A stretch of DNA of 61,624 bases. Origin: Tenacibaculum sp. GTDB lineage: Bacteria > Bacteroidota > Bacteroidia > Flavobacteriales > Flavobacteriaceae. The first letter of the stretch is position 1. Each line of letters begins with the position of its first letter. This document shows positions 51,872-61,046 of this stretch, in pieces. The stretch is taken from NCBI GenBank assembly GCA_022448525.1, contig JAKVCX010000014.1:1-61624 (forward strand), given 5' to 3'. The notes below the pieces were generated by a model that saw only the letters and a list, made by a program, of their open reading frames with translations, was not told the origin of the DNA and did no database searches. The translations under genes were made by a program, and so were the position numbers.

Positions 51872-53530
51872 ATGTTAGGAATTTTATCTTTTATCGGATT
51901 CACTTTAATCGTAGCGGTAGTATCTTGGAGTGCTACAAGAAATACTAATGAACAAACTTCAGACGGATATTTTCTGGGTGGAAGAAGTTTAACAGCTGGT
52001 GTAATTGCAGGCTCACTTTTATTAACGAATTTATCTACAGAACAAATTGTTGGTTTAAATGGATCGGCATTTTCTGAGGGTATTTTAGTAATGGCTTGGG
52101 AAACTTTAGCCGCTATTGCAATGGTGGTAACTGCGGTTTTCTTATTGCCTAGATATTTAAAAAGTGGATTAATTACGATTCCTCAATTCTTAGCTGAAAG
52201 ATTTGATGTTTCTACTAAAACATTGACCTCTGTGTTGTTTTTAAGCGGTTATGCAATCGTTTTATTACCAACGATTTTATATTCTGGTTCTTTAGCAATA
52301 AGTGGAATGTTCGATGTTCCTGGATTACTGGGAGTTTCGAAAGAAGCAGCGTTATGGATTTGCGTTTGGTCAATCGGAATCATAGGTTCGATTTATGCTG
52401 TTTTTGGTGGATTAAAAGCTGTTGCAGTTTCAGATTCAATCAATGCGATCGGATTATTAATTGGAGGTTTGTTAATTCCTATTTTCGGGCTGGTTTTTAT
52501 TGGTGGAGGAAGTATGTTTGAAGGTTTTGCGATTTTACAAGAAAAAATCCCATCTCATTTTGATTCGATTGGAGGTTCTACGGCTTCTGTACCGTTTGCT
52601 ACCATATTTACAGGAATGATGTTAGTACAATTATTCTATTGGGGAACGAATCAACAAATAATTCAAAGAGCGTTAGGAGCAAAAAGTTTACAAGAAGGAC
52701 AAAAAGGGTTATTACTTGGGGCTTTTATTAAAATATTAGGACCAATCATCGTTGTTTTACCTGGAATCATAGCGTATTACATGTCGATTCAAGGAACGAT
52801 GGAAGTAGGTGCGCCAGATGAAGCATATGGACAATTAGTTCGAAAGATTTTGCCAAAGGAATTCATAGGATTTTTCGCCGCAGTATTATTTGGAGCTATT
52901 TTGAGTTCTTTTAATAGTGTGTTAAACAGTTCGGTAACTCTTTTTGGTATCGATATTTATAAAGAACATCTAAATCCAGATGCGGAAGAAAAAGTTGTTG
53001 TTAAGTACGGAAAAACATTTGGAGTTATTTTAGCAATTGCTGCAATGTTTATTGCTCCATTTTTATCTAGTTTAGAAAGTATTTTTACTTATCTACAGCA
53101 AGTAAATGGAGTTTATAGTATACCTATCTTGACCATTATATTCGTTGGTTTTGTAACTAAAAAAGTACCTGCAGTAGCAGCCAAAATTGGCTTACTAACA
53201 GGTTCAGTTCTATACATTATAAGTGAGTTTATATTAAGACCTAGTTTTGTGAATGATGCATTGGAGAGTGCAAAAGCTTCTGGAGTTACAGCAGCAGATG
53301 CCTTAAACTTAGTAAAGGCAGAAGCTTATCCACATTTCTTACATGTAATGGCAATTTTGTTTGTTTTAAATACTGTAATTATGTTGCTTATTGGAAAATT
53401 TAAACCTAAAGCGGTTCCTTACGAGCAAAAAGAATCGAAGCAAGTTGACATAACTCCTTGGAAACATACCAAACCTGTTGGAATATTTATTTGTATTATT
53501 GTAATACTAATCTATATTTATTTTTCTTAA
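51872..53530 (+). CDS. Sodium:solute symporter family protein, SglT-like (552 aa)
   Basis: A polytopic inner-membrane protein with about 13-14 hydrophobic segments from residue 2 to the end. The N-terminal family pattern is clear (DGYFLGGRSLTAGVIAGSLLLTNLSTEQIVGLNG), as is the middle one (YWGTNQQIIQRALGAKSLQEGQKG). This places it in the SSS (SLC5) family near the sugar branch SglT. It would import a sugar, or a sugar-like monomer, with sodium. It is followed without any gap by a propeller/HTH regulator and then by SusC and SusD, so it is best seen as the cytoplasmic-membrane uptake step of the same glycan locus. No terminator is seen between them. Confidence 0.88.
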   Translation: MLGILSFIGFTLIVAVVSWSATRNTNEQTSDGYFLGGRSLTAGVIAGSLLLTNLSTEQIVGLNGSAFSEGILVMAWETLAAIAMVVTAVFLLPRYLKSGLITIPQFLAERFDVSTKTLTSVLFLSGYAIVLLPTILYSGSLAISGMFDVPGLLGVSKEAALWICVWSIGIIGSIYAVFGGLKAVAVSDSINAIGLLIGGLLIPIFGLVFIGGGSMFEGFAILQEKIPSHFDSIGGSTASVPFATIFTGMMLVQLFYWGTNQQIIQRALGAKSLQEGQKGLLLGAFIKILGPIIVVLPGIIAYYMSIQGTMEVGAPDEAYGQLVRKILPKEFIGFFAAVLFGAILSSFNSVLNSSVTLFGIDIYKEHLNPDAEEKVVVKYGKTFGVILAIAAMFIAPFLSSLESIFTYLQQVNGVYSIPILTIIFVGFVTKKVPAVAAKIGLLTGSVLYIISEFILRPSFVNDALESAKASGVTAADALNLVKAEAYPHFLHVMAILFVLNTVIMLLIGKFKPKAVPYEQKESKQVDITPWKHTKPVGIFICIIVILIYIYFS

Positions 53531-56326
53531 TTGAGCAGAAGTAGTTTCCTTACGTTTTTCTTATTGTTTTTAATCTTAAAGGTAAATTCACAAGAGTTAC
53601 CTTTAATTAATCGTTTCTCTCCGGAGGATTATAACGCAGAATCTCAAAATTGGTCTATAAGTCAATCTGAAAACGGATTCATTTATGTCGCAAATAATAA
53701 AGGATTACTTGAATTTAATGGAGCTAGTTGGGATTTGTATCCAACTCCAAATCAAACTATAATGAGGTCTGTCAAAGCGCATGAAGATAAAATCTTTACT
53801 GGTTTTTACATGGATTTCGGATATTGGCAAAAAGATGATTTTGGAATCCTAAACTATACCTCTTTAGTTAAAGAAAATAAAATCAAGCTTCTATCTGACG
53901 AGCAATTTTGGAATATAATAGAGCTAGATGGATGGATTCTTTTTCAGTCATTACAAAGAATTTACATTTACAATTTAAACTCTGATTTGATAAAAGTTAT
54001 TAATTCAGATACAACTATCACCAAAATGTTTAAAGTAGACGATAGTGTTTATTTTCAGAAGTTTGGAGAAGGAATTTTTAAAATTGAAAAAGGGATTTCA
54101 AAATTATTATCTGGTAAGAAAGAATTAAGAGAAAATGTTGTTGTCTTAGTTTACAAGAAAAATCAAAAGTTAATATTTCTTACTCAGAATAATGGTTTCT
54201 ATACTTTAGAAGATGAGTATGAGTTAAGTTCAGAATTATCTGATTTTCTTCAAGATAAATCAATTTATAATGCAAAGAAGCTTTCCGATGGTTCTTTCGT
54301 ACTTGGAACAATTTCAAATGGAGCATTTTATGTAAAGTCAACTGGGGAGACTCAGTATGTTTTAAACCAAAAAAATGGATTGTCTAACAATACTGTTTTA
54401 TCAACTTTTGAAGATAAGAAAGGTGATATTTGGTTAGGATTAGATAATGGAATCAATAAGATAGATGTAACTTCTTCCTTCAGAATTTTTAAAGATCCAA
54501 ATGGTACTTTAGGAACGGTTTATACGGCAATCTTCTACAAAGGGTATTTGTATCTGGGAACGAATCAAGGATTGTTTTCAAAGAAATATCCATCTACAAA
54601 TAAGTTTTCTTTTATAAAAAATACACAAGGTCAAGTTTGGAGTTTAGATATAGTTGATGACACATTATTTTGTGGTCATAATAACGGAACCTTTATCATT
54701 AATGGAACAGAGGCAAATCTAATGAGTTCGGTTGCTGGAACTTGGGGAGTTAAACAAATAACTAATAATAAATTGCTTCAAGGAAATTATGATGGATTAT
54801 ACATTCTAGAGAAAAGTAATGACGGTTGGAAGCTGGCTAATAAGATAGAAGGTTTTAATAATTCATGTAAATTTTTTGAATTACATCATAATAATATTGT
54901 TTTTGTTAATCATGAATATAAAGGAGTTTATAAGCTTAAAATTGATCAGGATTTTAAGAATGTACTAGATGTAAAAATTGATTCTTCTATAACAAAAGGA
55001 GTACATTCAAGTATTGTAAAGTATCAAAATAATATTATTTATGCTTACAAAGGTGGAGTATTTAGATATTTTGATAAAGCTGGAAAATTTGCTAGAGATA
55101 CAGTGTTGGATAAGTTGATTTTGAAAGATGATTTTTTATCAGGTAAACTAATTTTTGATAAACAATCGAATAAACTTTTCTCTTTTTCACAAGAAAATAT
55201 TAATTACTTAAGACCTGATAAATTTAGTTCCAGTTCAATTATTACTCGTAAAGGTGTGAGTAATAATTTGAGAAAAGGTGCTATAGGTTATGAAAATATT
55301 CAGAAGTTACCCGGGAATAAATATCTCGTAGGAACCTTAAATGGTTATATCGTAACAGATTTGAAAGTTTCGGATAAACTTAATTATCAACTTTCTATTA
55401 ATGAAATTAAAAATCATTCAGTAAATGGAGACCCAAAGCATTTAAAACTTCAGAATACTAATACTTTAGAATTGTCTCCAAAAAATAATAGTATAGAATT
55501 TTCTTACAGTGTTCCGTATTTATCTACAGATGCTCGAGTAAAATATCAATACCAGTTAGAAGGTTACACTAATAATTGGAGTGATTGGAGTTACGAGAAT
55601 AAAGTACTTTTTGAAAATTTGTCTTTTGGAGAATATAAATTTAAAGTTCGTGCTAAAATAGGAGATTATCTTGTGGAAAATACTCCTTCATATGAATTTA
55701 TTATTCATAGGGCTTGGTATATTTCCAACCTTGCAATTGCTGGTTATGTGTTGATTGTTTTTCTATTCTCTTTGTTTATGGATAGACTTTACAAAACGTA
55801 TTATAGAAGACAGCGCGAAGATTTACTTCGCAAGCAAGAGAGAGAATTTCAGTTAAAATCATTAGAAAGCGAAAAAGAACTAATGGAAATTAGAAATACT
55901 CAACTGAAACAGGATGTTGAAAGTAAAAATAGAGAGTTAGCAGTTTCTACAATGAGTATGATTAAAAAGAATGAGTTGTTAAGTTCTTTGAAGAAAGAAA
56001 TTATGAAAGGGGATGAAAAGAGTCTAAAGCAAGTAATAAAAATAATTGACAACAATTTAAATGATACTGATGATTGGCAAATGTTTGAAGAAGCGTTTAA
56101 TAATGCCGATAAAGATTTCATTAATAAGTTGAAAAAGATGCACAACAACTTAACGCCTAATGATCTTCGATTATGTGCGTATTTGAGGTTGAATTTATCT
56201 TCTAAAGAAATTGCACCACTACTAAATATATCGCCTAGAAGTGTGGAAGTAAAACGTTATCGTTTGCGTAAAAAGATAGATTTACCTCACGATGTAAACT
56301 TAACAAATTATATTTTAGATATTTAA
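53531..56326 (+). CDS. Propeller sensor with Y_Y_Y domain and LuxR-type HTH (931 aa)
   Basis: TTG start directly after the TAA of the symporter (no gap, no overlap); it gives the signal peptide SFLTFFLLFLILKVNSQ and no nearby ATG could replace it. Residues 22-640 are propeller repeats (ISQSENGFIYVANNKGLLEFNG, EDKKGDIWLGLDNGINKID). The Y_Y_Y domain spans about 655-722 (YQYQLEGYTNNWSDWSYENKV), a transmembrane segment about 730-755, and a coiled coil 760-830. The C-terminal HTH spans about 870-931 (LTPNDLRLCAYLRLNLSSKEIAPLLNISPRSVEVKRYRLRKK). As in the LytTR protein at 46499, no kinase is present. By position it is the regulator of the SusC/SusD locus, probably sensing a periplasmic oligosaccharide. 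Confidence 0.87.
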   Translation: MSRSSFLTFFLLFLILKVNSQELPLINRFSPEDYNAESQNWSISQSENGFIYVANNKGLLEFNGASWDLYPTPNQTIMRSVKAHEDKIFTGFYMDFGYWQKDDFGILNYTSLVKENKIKLLSDEQFWNIIELDGWILFQSLQRIYIYNLNSDLIKVINSDTTITKMFKVDDSVYFQKFGEGIFKIEKGISKLLSGKKELRENVVVLVYKKNQKLIFLTQNNGFYTLEDEYELSSELSDFLQDKSIYNAKKLSDGSFVLGTISNGAFYVKSTGETQYVLNQKNGLSNNTVLSTFEDKKGDIWLGLDNGINKIDVTSSFRIFKDPNGTLGTVYTAIFYKGYLYLGTNQGLFSKKYPSTNKFSFIKNTQGQVWSLDIVDDTLFCGHNNGTFIINGTEANLMSSVAGTWGVKQITNNKLLQGNYDGLYILEKSNDGWKLANKIEGFNNSCKFFELHHNNIVFVNHEYKGVYKLKIDQDFKNVLDVKIDSSITKGVHSSIVKYQNNIIYAYKGGVFRYFDKAGKFARDTVLDKLILKDDFLSGKLIFDKQSNKLFSFSQENINYLRPDKFSSSSIITRKGVSNNLRKGAIGYENIQKLPGNKYLVGTLNGYIVTDLKVSDKLNYQLSINEIKNHSVNGDPKHLKLQNTNTLELSPKNNSIEFSYSVPYLSTDARVKYQYQLEGYTNNWSDWSYENKVLFENLSFGEYKFKVRAKIGDYLVENTPSYEFIIHRAWYISNLAIAGYVLIVFLFSLFMDRLYKTYYRRQREDLLRKQEREFQLKSLESEKELMEIRNTQLKQDVESKNRELAVSTMSMIKKNELLSSLKKEIMKGDEKSLKQVIKIIDNNLNDTDDWQMFEEAFNNADKDFINKLKKMHNNLTPNDLRLCAYLRLNLSSKEIAPLLNISPRSVEVKRYRLRKKIDLPHDVNLTNYILDI

Positions 56327-56523
56327 AACCACAACATTAGGTTTTAAATAACTATACATCACTACAACATTAACACTTTTTTTTATAAAACATTACTCGA
56401 AATGTTAAGTAATTCTTAAGTATATCAGCGTTTTTTGCGTTGTATGTTTTTTGTATTGGGGTTTATTGTGAATATTCTAAAAAACATAAACTAATTTTAG
56501 GATATAATCAAAAACTCGTTTTT

Positions 56524-59500
56524 ATGAGAAACCTAATTACACTATTTATTTTATCATTATCTATAGTTGTAATACATGCACAAGAGATGAACGTTAGCGG
56601 AAAAGTTACCGATTCGAAAACAGGGGAACCAATTCCAGGAGTTGGTATTTTAATTAAAGATACTAGTAATGGAACAGAAACCGATTTCGATGGAAACTAT
56701 ACAATTAAAGTTAATAAAGGATCAAGTTTGATTTTTTCCTCAATTGGGTATAGTACGAAAACCGTAGTGGTAAATGGCTCAGTTATCAACGTTAAATTAG
56801 ACGAAGATTCAGAGCAATTAGAAGAGGTTGTTATCATTGGTTATGGTAGCAAATCTAAAAAAGATGTTACAGGTGCAGTTTCATTAGTTGATTCTAAGAC
56901 TATTGAGGATTTAAAACCTGTAGATGCAAGCTTGGCTTTACAAGGTACAACATCGGGTGTGTCTATTAATACGGCATCGGGTTCTCCGGGTAGTGGATTT
57001 AATATTTTAATTAGAGGTATCAGTTCGAACAGAGCAAATGGTCCTTTAGTTGTTGTTGATGGTTTAGCAGGAGCCAACTTAAATACAATTAATCCAAATG
57101 ATATTGAATCTGTTTCTGTATTAAAAGACGCACAAGCAGCTATATATGGAATTCAAGGTGCGAACGGAGTTATTTTAGTTACTACCAAATCTGGTAGAAA
57201 AAACGCTAAAATGAAAATCACATACGATGTTTACACAGGAATTCAGGAAACTACCAAAAAATTAGATTATTTAAATGCAACGGAATACGCGTTTCTTTTA
57301 AACGAAAGTTATGCGGCAGGAGGACAAGCTTTACCGTTTCCAGATGTAAATAATATTGGGAATAATACCGATTGGCAGGATCAGGTTTTTACAAATGCAT
57401 TTATGATCAATCATAATGTTGGTATTTCTGGAGGTTCAGAAAAAATTAATTACTATTTAGGTGCTTCAAGATTAGAACAAGATGGAATTATTGCTCCAGA
57501 GAAATCTAATTTTATTCGAAACAATATTCGTTTAACTTTAGGAATCGATTTAAGTGATAAAGTAAAAATATCTTCTACAACGAACTATTTTACCACCTTT
57601 AGAAGAAGTATTTCTGAAAATGGTTTAGGTTCAGTTTTATTCAATGCTTTGAATTACGCTCCAACATATTCTTTAGATCAAGAGGATACTAGTGGATTTT
57701 TAGGGAATGAAGTAATTAATCCTTTATCTCAAATTAGAGATACTTATAATGATTATTTCGGAAGTAGTTTAGAAGGTACTTTCCAAATTGAATACGAGCC
57801 AATTAAAGATTTAAAAGTAACGAGTAGAATTGGTTATAAAACATACAGCGATAAAGGAAAAACATTTTTACCAATCGTAAATTACGGTGCAGGTAAAGTT
57901 TTCAATAGAGATAGAAGTCAAGTAGATCAATCTAGAACAAATTCTAATAATTATAACTGGGAAACTTTTATCAATTATAAAAAGACGTTTGATGAAGATC
58001 ACAACTTTGATGTTACATTAGGAACTAGTATGCAAAAAAGTTGGGGTGACGGACTTTTCGCAACTGGATTTGATGTTCCTAATAATTCATGGGATTTCGC
58101 AGATATTAGTTTAGCAAACGGAGTTGTTAATGCATTAACCAATGGAGCATATGTATTCGATAATCGTTTACTTTCTTACTTCGGACGTTTACAATATGAT
58201 TATCAAGGAAAGTATTTAATTTCAGCAATGATTCGTCGTGATGCGGCTTCTGATTTTACTCCAGATAATAGAGTAGATTATTTCCCTTCTGTTACGGCAG
58301 GTTGGAAAGTATCAGAAGAATCGTTCATGAAAGACATAGAATTCTTAGATTTTCTAAAAATTAGAGCTAGTTATGGATTCTTAGGAACAAATGCTGGAGG
58401 AAATTTATTTAGAGCGCAATTAAATGGAGAAGGAACTTACGTATTGGATGATGCTATTGTTAATGGTATTGCGGTAGGAACGTTACCAAATACAGATGCG
58501 AGATGGGAAAGAGGTGAAAAGCTAGATATTGGTTTCGATGCAACATTGTTCAATAATAAACTTGAAATTGTTGGAGATTATTTCCAAGAAGATAGAAATG
58601 ACTTATTAATTCCAAATATTCCTGTATCAGGAATTATTGGTACGGCAGCACCAGGTTCTGGAAGTCCAACCGTAAATGCAGGAACTTCAAGAGTTAAAGG
58701 TTTTGAATTTGCTGTAAAATATAAAGATAATATTGGAGAAGATTTTTCATACAACATTAACTATAATGTAACTAGAGTTCAAGGTGAGGTTACTCAAATT
58801 AATGGAGATGTTGTAATAGAAGGAGGTGCTTTTGGTGTAGGACAATTAGCTCCTGCAAGAATGGAAGTTGGTCAACCAATTGGTTACTTCTACGGACTTC
58901 AAACAGACGGGGTTTTCCAAACTGTTGACGAAGTCAATAATGCACCGTCGCAGTCAGGTCTGCTAGGAATTGATGCTGTTCCTGGTGATTTAAAATATGT
59001 TGATGTTAATGGAGATGGAGTTATTGATTTTGATGATAGAACATTCATTGGAAATCCTCAGGCCGAATATATCATGGGACTGAATTTAAGTTTCAATTAT
59101 AAAAATTGGGATTTTACTTCATACATGTATGCTGAATTAAATAAAGAAATGGTTCGTAATTACGAAAGAGATCAACCAAATGTAAATCGTCAAGCATTTT
59201 ACTTAGACAGATGGACTGGTCCAGGAACAAGTAACGAAGTTCCAAGAACCACAACAGGAGCTACAAACAATAAACTATTCTCTAGTTTTTATGTAGAAGA
59301 TGCTTCTTTCCTAAGAATTCAAAACATTCAAATCGGATATAGTTTACCAGATAGTGTATTAGAACGAATTGGATTCTCAAAAATCCGTTTATACACAACT
59401 GTAAACAATGCTTTCACTTTTACAAATTATAAAGGGTTTGATCCAGCAGCAACTACTGGTCAAGCTATTGGAGGTGGAATTGATTATGGATTCTATCCAT

Positions 59501-59541
59501 TATCTCGTCAGTATTTATTAGGATTAAACTTAGCATTTTAA
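56524..59541 (+). CDS. SusC/RagA-family TonB-linked outer-membrane transporter (1005 aa)
   Basis: The frame opens at a TTG (56440), but the ATG at 56524 begins the signal peptide (MRNLITLFILSLSIVVIHA). Residues 25-110 are the carboxypeptidase-regulatory-like domain (VSGKVTDSKTGEPIPGVGILIKDTSNGTETDFDG split over its strands). The plug is about 115-230, with GYGSKSKKDVTGAVS and the SusC-type ILIRGISSNRANGPLVVVDG. A barrel follows to the end (LLGLNLAF). There is no STN domain, unlike the receptor at 2016. It pairs with the SusD gene 11 nt downstream; together they take up oligosaccharides across the outer membrane. The 197-nt leader before it is the place for the local regulator's binding site. 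Confidence 0.93.
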   Translation: MRNLITLFILSLSIVVIHAQEMNVSGKVTDSKTGEPIPGVGILIKDTSNGTETDFDGNYTIKVNKGSSLIFSSIGYSTKTVVVNGSVINVKLDEDSEQLEEVVIIGYGSKSKKDVTGAVSLVDSKTIEDLKPVDASLALQGTTSGVSINTASGSPGSGFNILIRGISSNRANGPLVVVDGLAGANLNTINPNDIESVSVLKDAQAAIYGIQGANGVILVTTKSGRKNAKMKITYDVYTGIQETTKKLDYLNATEYAFLLNESYAAGGQALPFPDVNNIGNNTDWQDQVFTNAFMINHNVGISGGSEKINYYLGASRLEQDGIIAPEKSNFIRNNIRLTLGIDLSDKVKISSTTNYFTTFRRSISENGLGSVLFNALNYAPTYSLDQEDTSGFLGNEVINPLSQIRDTYNDYFGSSLEGTFQIEYEPIKDLKVTSRIGYKTYSDKGKTFLPIVNYGAGKVFNRDRSQVDQSRTNSNNYNWETFINYKKTFDEDHNFDVTLGTSMQKSWGDGLFATGFDVPNNSWDFADISLANGVVNALTNGAYVFDNRLLSYFGRLQYDYQGKYLISAMIRRDAASDFTPDNRVDYFPSVTAGWKVSEESFMKDIEFLDFLKIRASYGFLGTNAGGNLFRAQLNGEGTYVLDDAIVNGIAVGTLPNTDARWERGEKLDIGFDATLFNNKLEIVGDYFQEDRNDLLIPNIPVSGIIGTAAPGSGSPTVNAGTSRVKGFEFAVKYKDNIGEDFSYNINYNVTRVQGEVTQINGDVVIEGGAFGVGQLAPARMEVGQPIGYFYGLQTDGVFQTVDEVNNAPSQSGLLGIDAVPGDLKYVDVNGDGVIDFDDRTFIGNPQAEYIMGLNLSFNYKNWDFTSYMYAELNKEMVRNYERDQPNVNRQAFYLDRWTGPGTSNEVPRTTTGATNNKLFSSFYVEDASFLRIQNIQIGYSLPDSVLERIGFSKIRLYTTVNNAFTFTNYKGFDPAATTGQAIGGGIDYGFYPLSRQYLLGLNLAF

Positions 59542-59552
59542 AGAATTAAGAC

Positions 59553-61031
59553 ATGAAAAAATATAAAAACATAATAAGTTCATTCATCGTAATTCTATTA
59601 ATGGCGATTACTTTTAATAGTTGTTCGGATGACTTTTTAGATAACACAAAAGAATACAATTTAGATTCTGAAAATTACTTCAACTCTGAAGATGACTATT
59701 TCAGAGCTTTAGTTGGAGCATATGATTTATTACAAGCTACTTATGTAAACGTAATGTTGGGTGAAATTGCTTCTGATAATACTTTATGTGGAGGAGAAAG
59801 CGCAACTGATGTTATCGGTTTTCAACAAATTGATGATATGATTCATACCCCAGTGAATAGTAATTTAAGAGATGTCTGGAATTGGATGTTTGCCGGTGTA
59901 AATAGAGCAAATTACATTTTAGAATTTCAGAATAAAATCGATTTTGATGGTAAGAATATTATCATTGCAGAAGCTCGTTTCTTAAGAGCATATTATCATT
60001 TTGAATTGGTAAAATGGTTTGGAGGTATTCCTCTAAAAGGAGATGCACGTTTTCAATTAGGTGATGAAAAATCAATTCCAAGATCATCTGTAGAAGAAGT
60101 GTATGCATCTATTGAAGCTGATTTAATCTTTGCGGTTAATAATTTATCGTATGTTTCTCCACAAGTTGGAAGAGCAAATAAAGGTTCTGCTCAAGCTTTA
60201 TTAGGGAAAGCATATTTATACCAAAATAAGTTTCCAGAAGCTGCAAATGTTTTAGAAGATTTAATTAATAATGGTCCTTTTAATTTAGTGACAGATTACA
60301 ATACAATTTTTGAACACATTGGAGAGAATGGCGTAGAGTCTGTATTTGAAGTTCAATATACGGATGTTGAAGGTGCTGGTTTCGGATGTCTACAATGTAG
60401 TGAAGGTAACGTAGCAGTTGGATTCAACGGTATTAGAAATTATAACGGACCAGAATTTGACTCAGGTTTTAGTTTCAATATTCCAGTTCAAGAGGTTTAC
60501 GACGCTTTTGATGCTGATGATTTAAGAAGAGATGTTGCAATTTTAGATATCAATGCTTGGGCAACTACAACTGGAGCAACTTTTACAGAAGGATTTGAGC
60601 ATACTGGGTTTTACAATAGAAAGTATATAGCAAGAAAAGGAGATTTAAATACCGGAGATCCAAATCTTACAAACCCAAATAATTACAGGTCAATTCGTTT
60701 TGCTGATGTTTTATTAATGGCGGCAGAAGCTTTAAATAGAGGAGGAATTAGTGATGGAAGAGCATTACAATATGTGAATAGAGTAAGAAGAAGAGCGTTC
60801 GGAGATACAAATCATGATATAAGTTCAACAGGAGCAACACTAACTCAAGATATTTATAACGAAAGAAGATTAGAGTTAGTAGGAGAAGGTCATAGATTTT
60901 TTGATCTAGTGAGAACAGGAAATGGAACCGCAATTAGTGGTTTTACAGCAAATAAAAATGAATTATTTCCAATTCCAATCGAAGAAATTCAGTTCGCAAA
61001 TGGAAATTGGAGTCAAAACCAAGGGTATTAA
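59553..61031 (+). CDS. SusD/RagB-family glycan-binding lipoprotein (492 aa)
   Basis: Signal peptide with lipobox, Cys24 in TFNSC, then SDDFLDNT. The SusD-type N-terminus (FNSEDDYFRALVGAYDLLQ), the TPR-like region (ARFLRAYYHFELVKWFGGIPL, AQALLGKAYLYQNKFPEAANVL) and the C-terminal RagB segment (YRSIRFADVLLMAAEALNRGG, YNERRLELVGEGHRFFDLVRTG, LFPIPIEEIQ) are all clear. It caps the SusC channel on the cell surface and binds the glycan. It lies 11 nt after SusC and 15 nt before the next lipoprotein gene, so all three are in one operon. Confidence 0.94.
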   Translation: MKKYKNIISSFIVILLMAITFNSCSDDFLDNTKEYNLDSENYFNSEDDYFRALVGAYDLLQATYVNVMLGEIASDNTLCGGESATDVIGFQQIDDMIHTPVNSNLRDVWNWMFAGVNRANYILEFQNKIDFDGKNIIIAEARFLRAYYHFELVKWFGGIPLKGDARFQLGDEKSIPRSSVEEVYASIEADLIFAVNNLSYVSPQVGRANKGSAQALLGKAYLYQNKFPEAANVLEDLINNGPFNLVTDYNTIFEHIGENGVESVFEVQYTDVEGAGFGCLQCSEGNVAVGFNGIRNYNGPEFDSGFSFNIPVQEVYDAFDADDLRRDVAILDINAWATTTGATFTEGFEHTGFYNRKYIARKGDLNTGDPNLTNPNNYRSIRFADVLLMAAEALNRGGISDGRALQYVNRVRRRAFGDTNHDISSTGATLTQDIYNERRLELVGEGHRFFDLVRTGNGTAISGFTANKNELFPIPIEEIQFANGNWSQNQGY

Positions 61032-61046
61032 TGTAAAAATGAAATT

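Noticed and set aside
56440..56523. N-terminal extension of SusC from a TTG
   Set aside because: It would bury the signal peptide that begins at ATG 56524.
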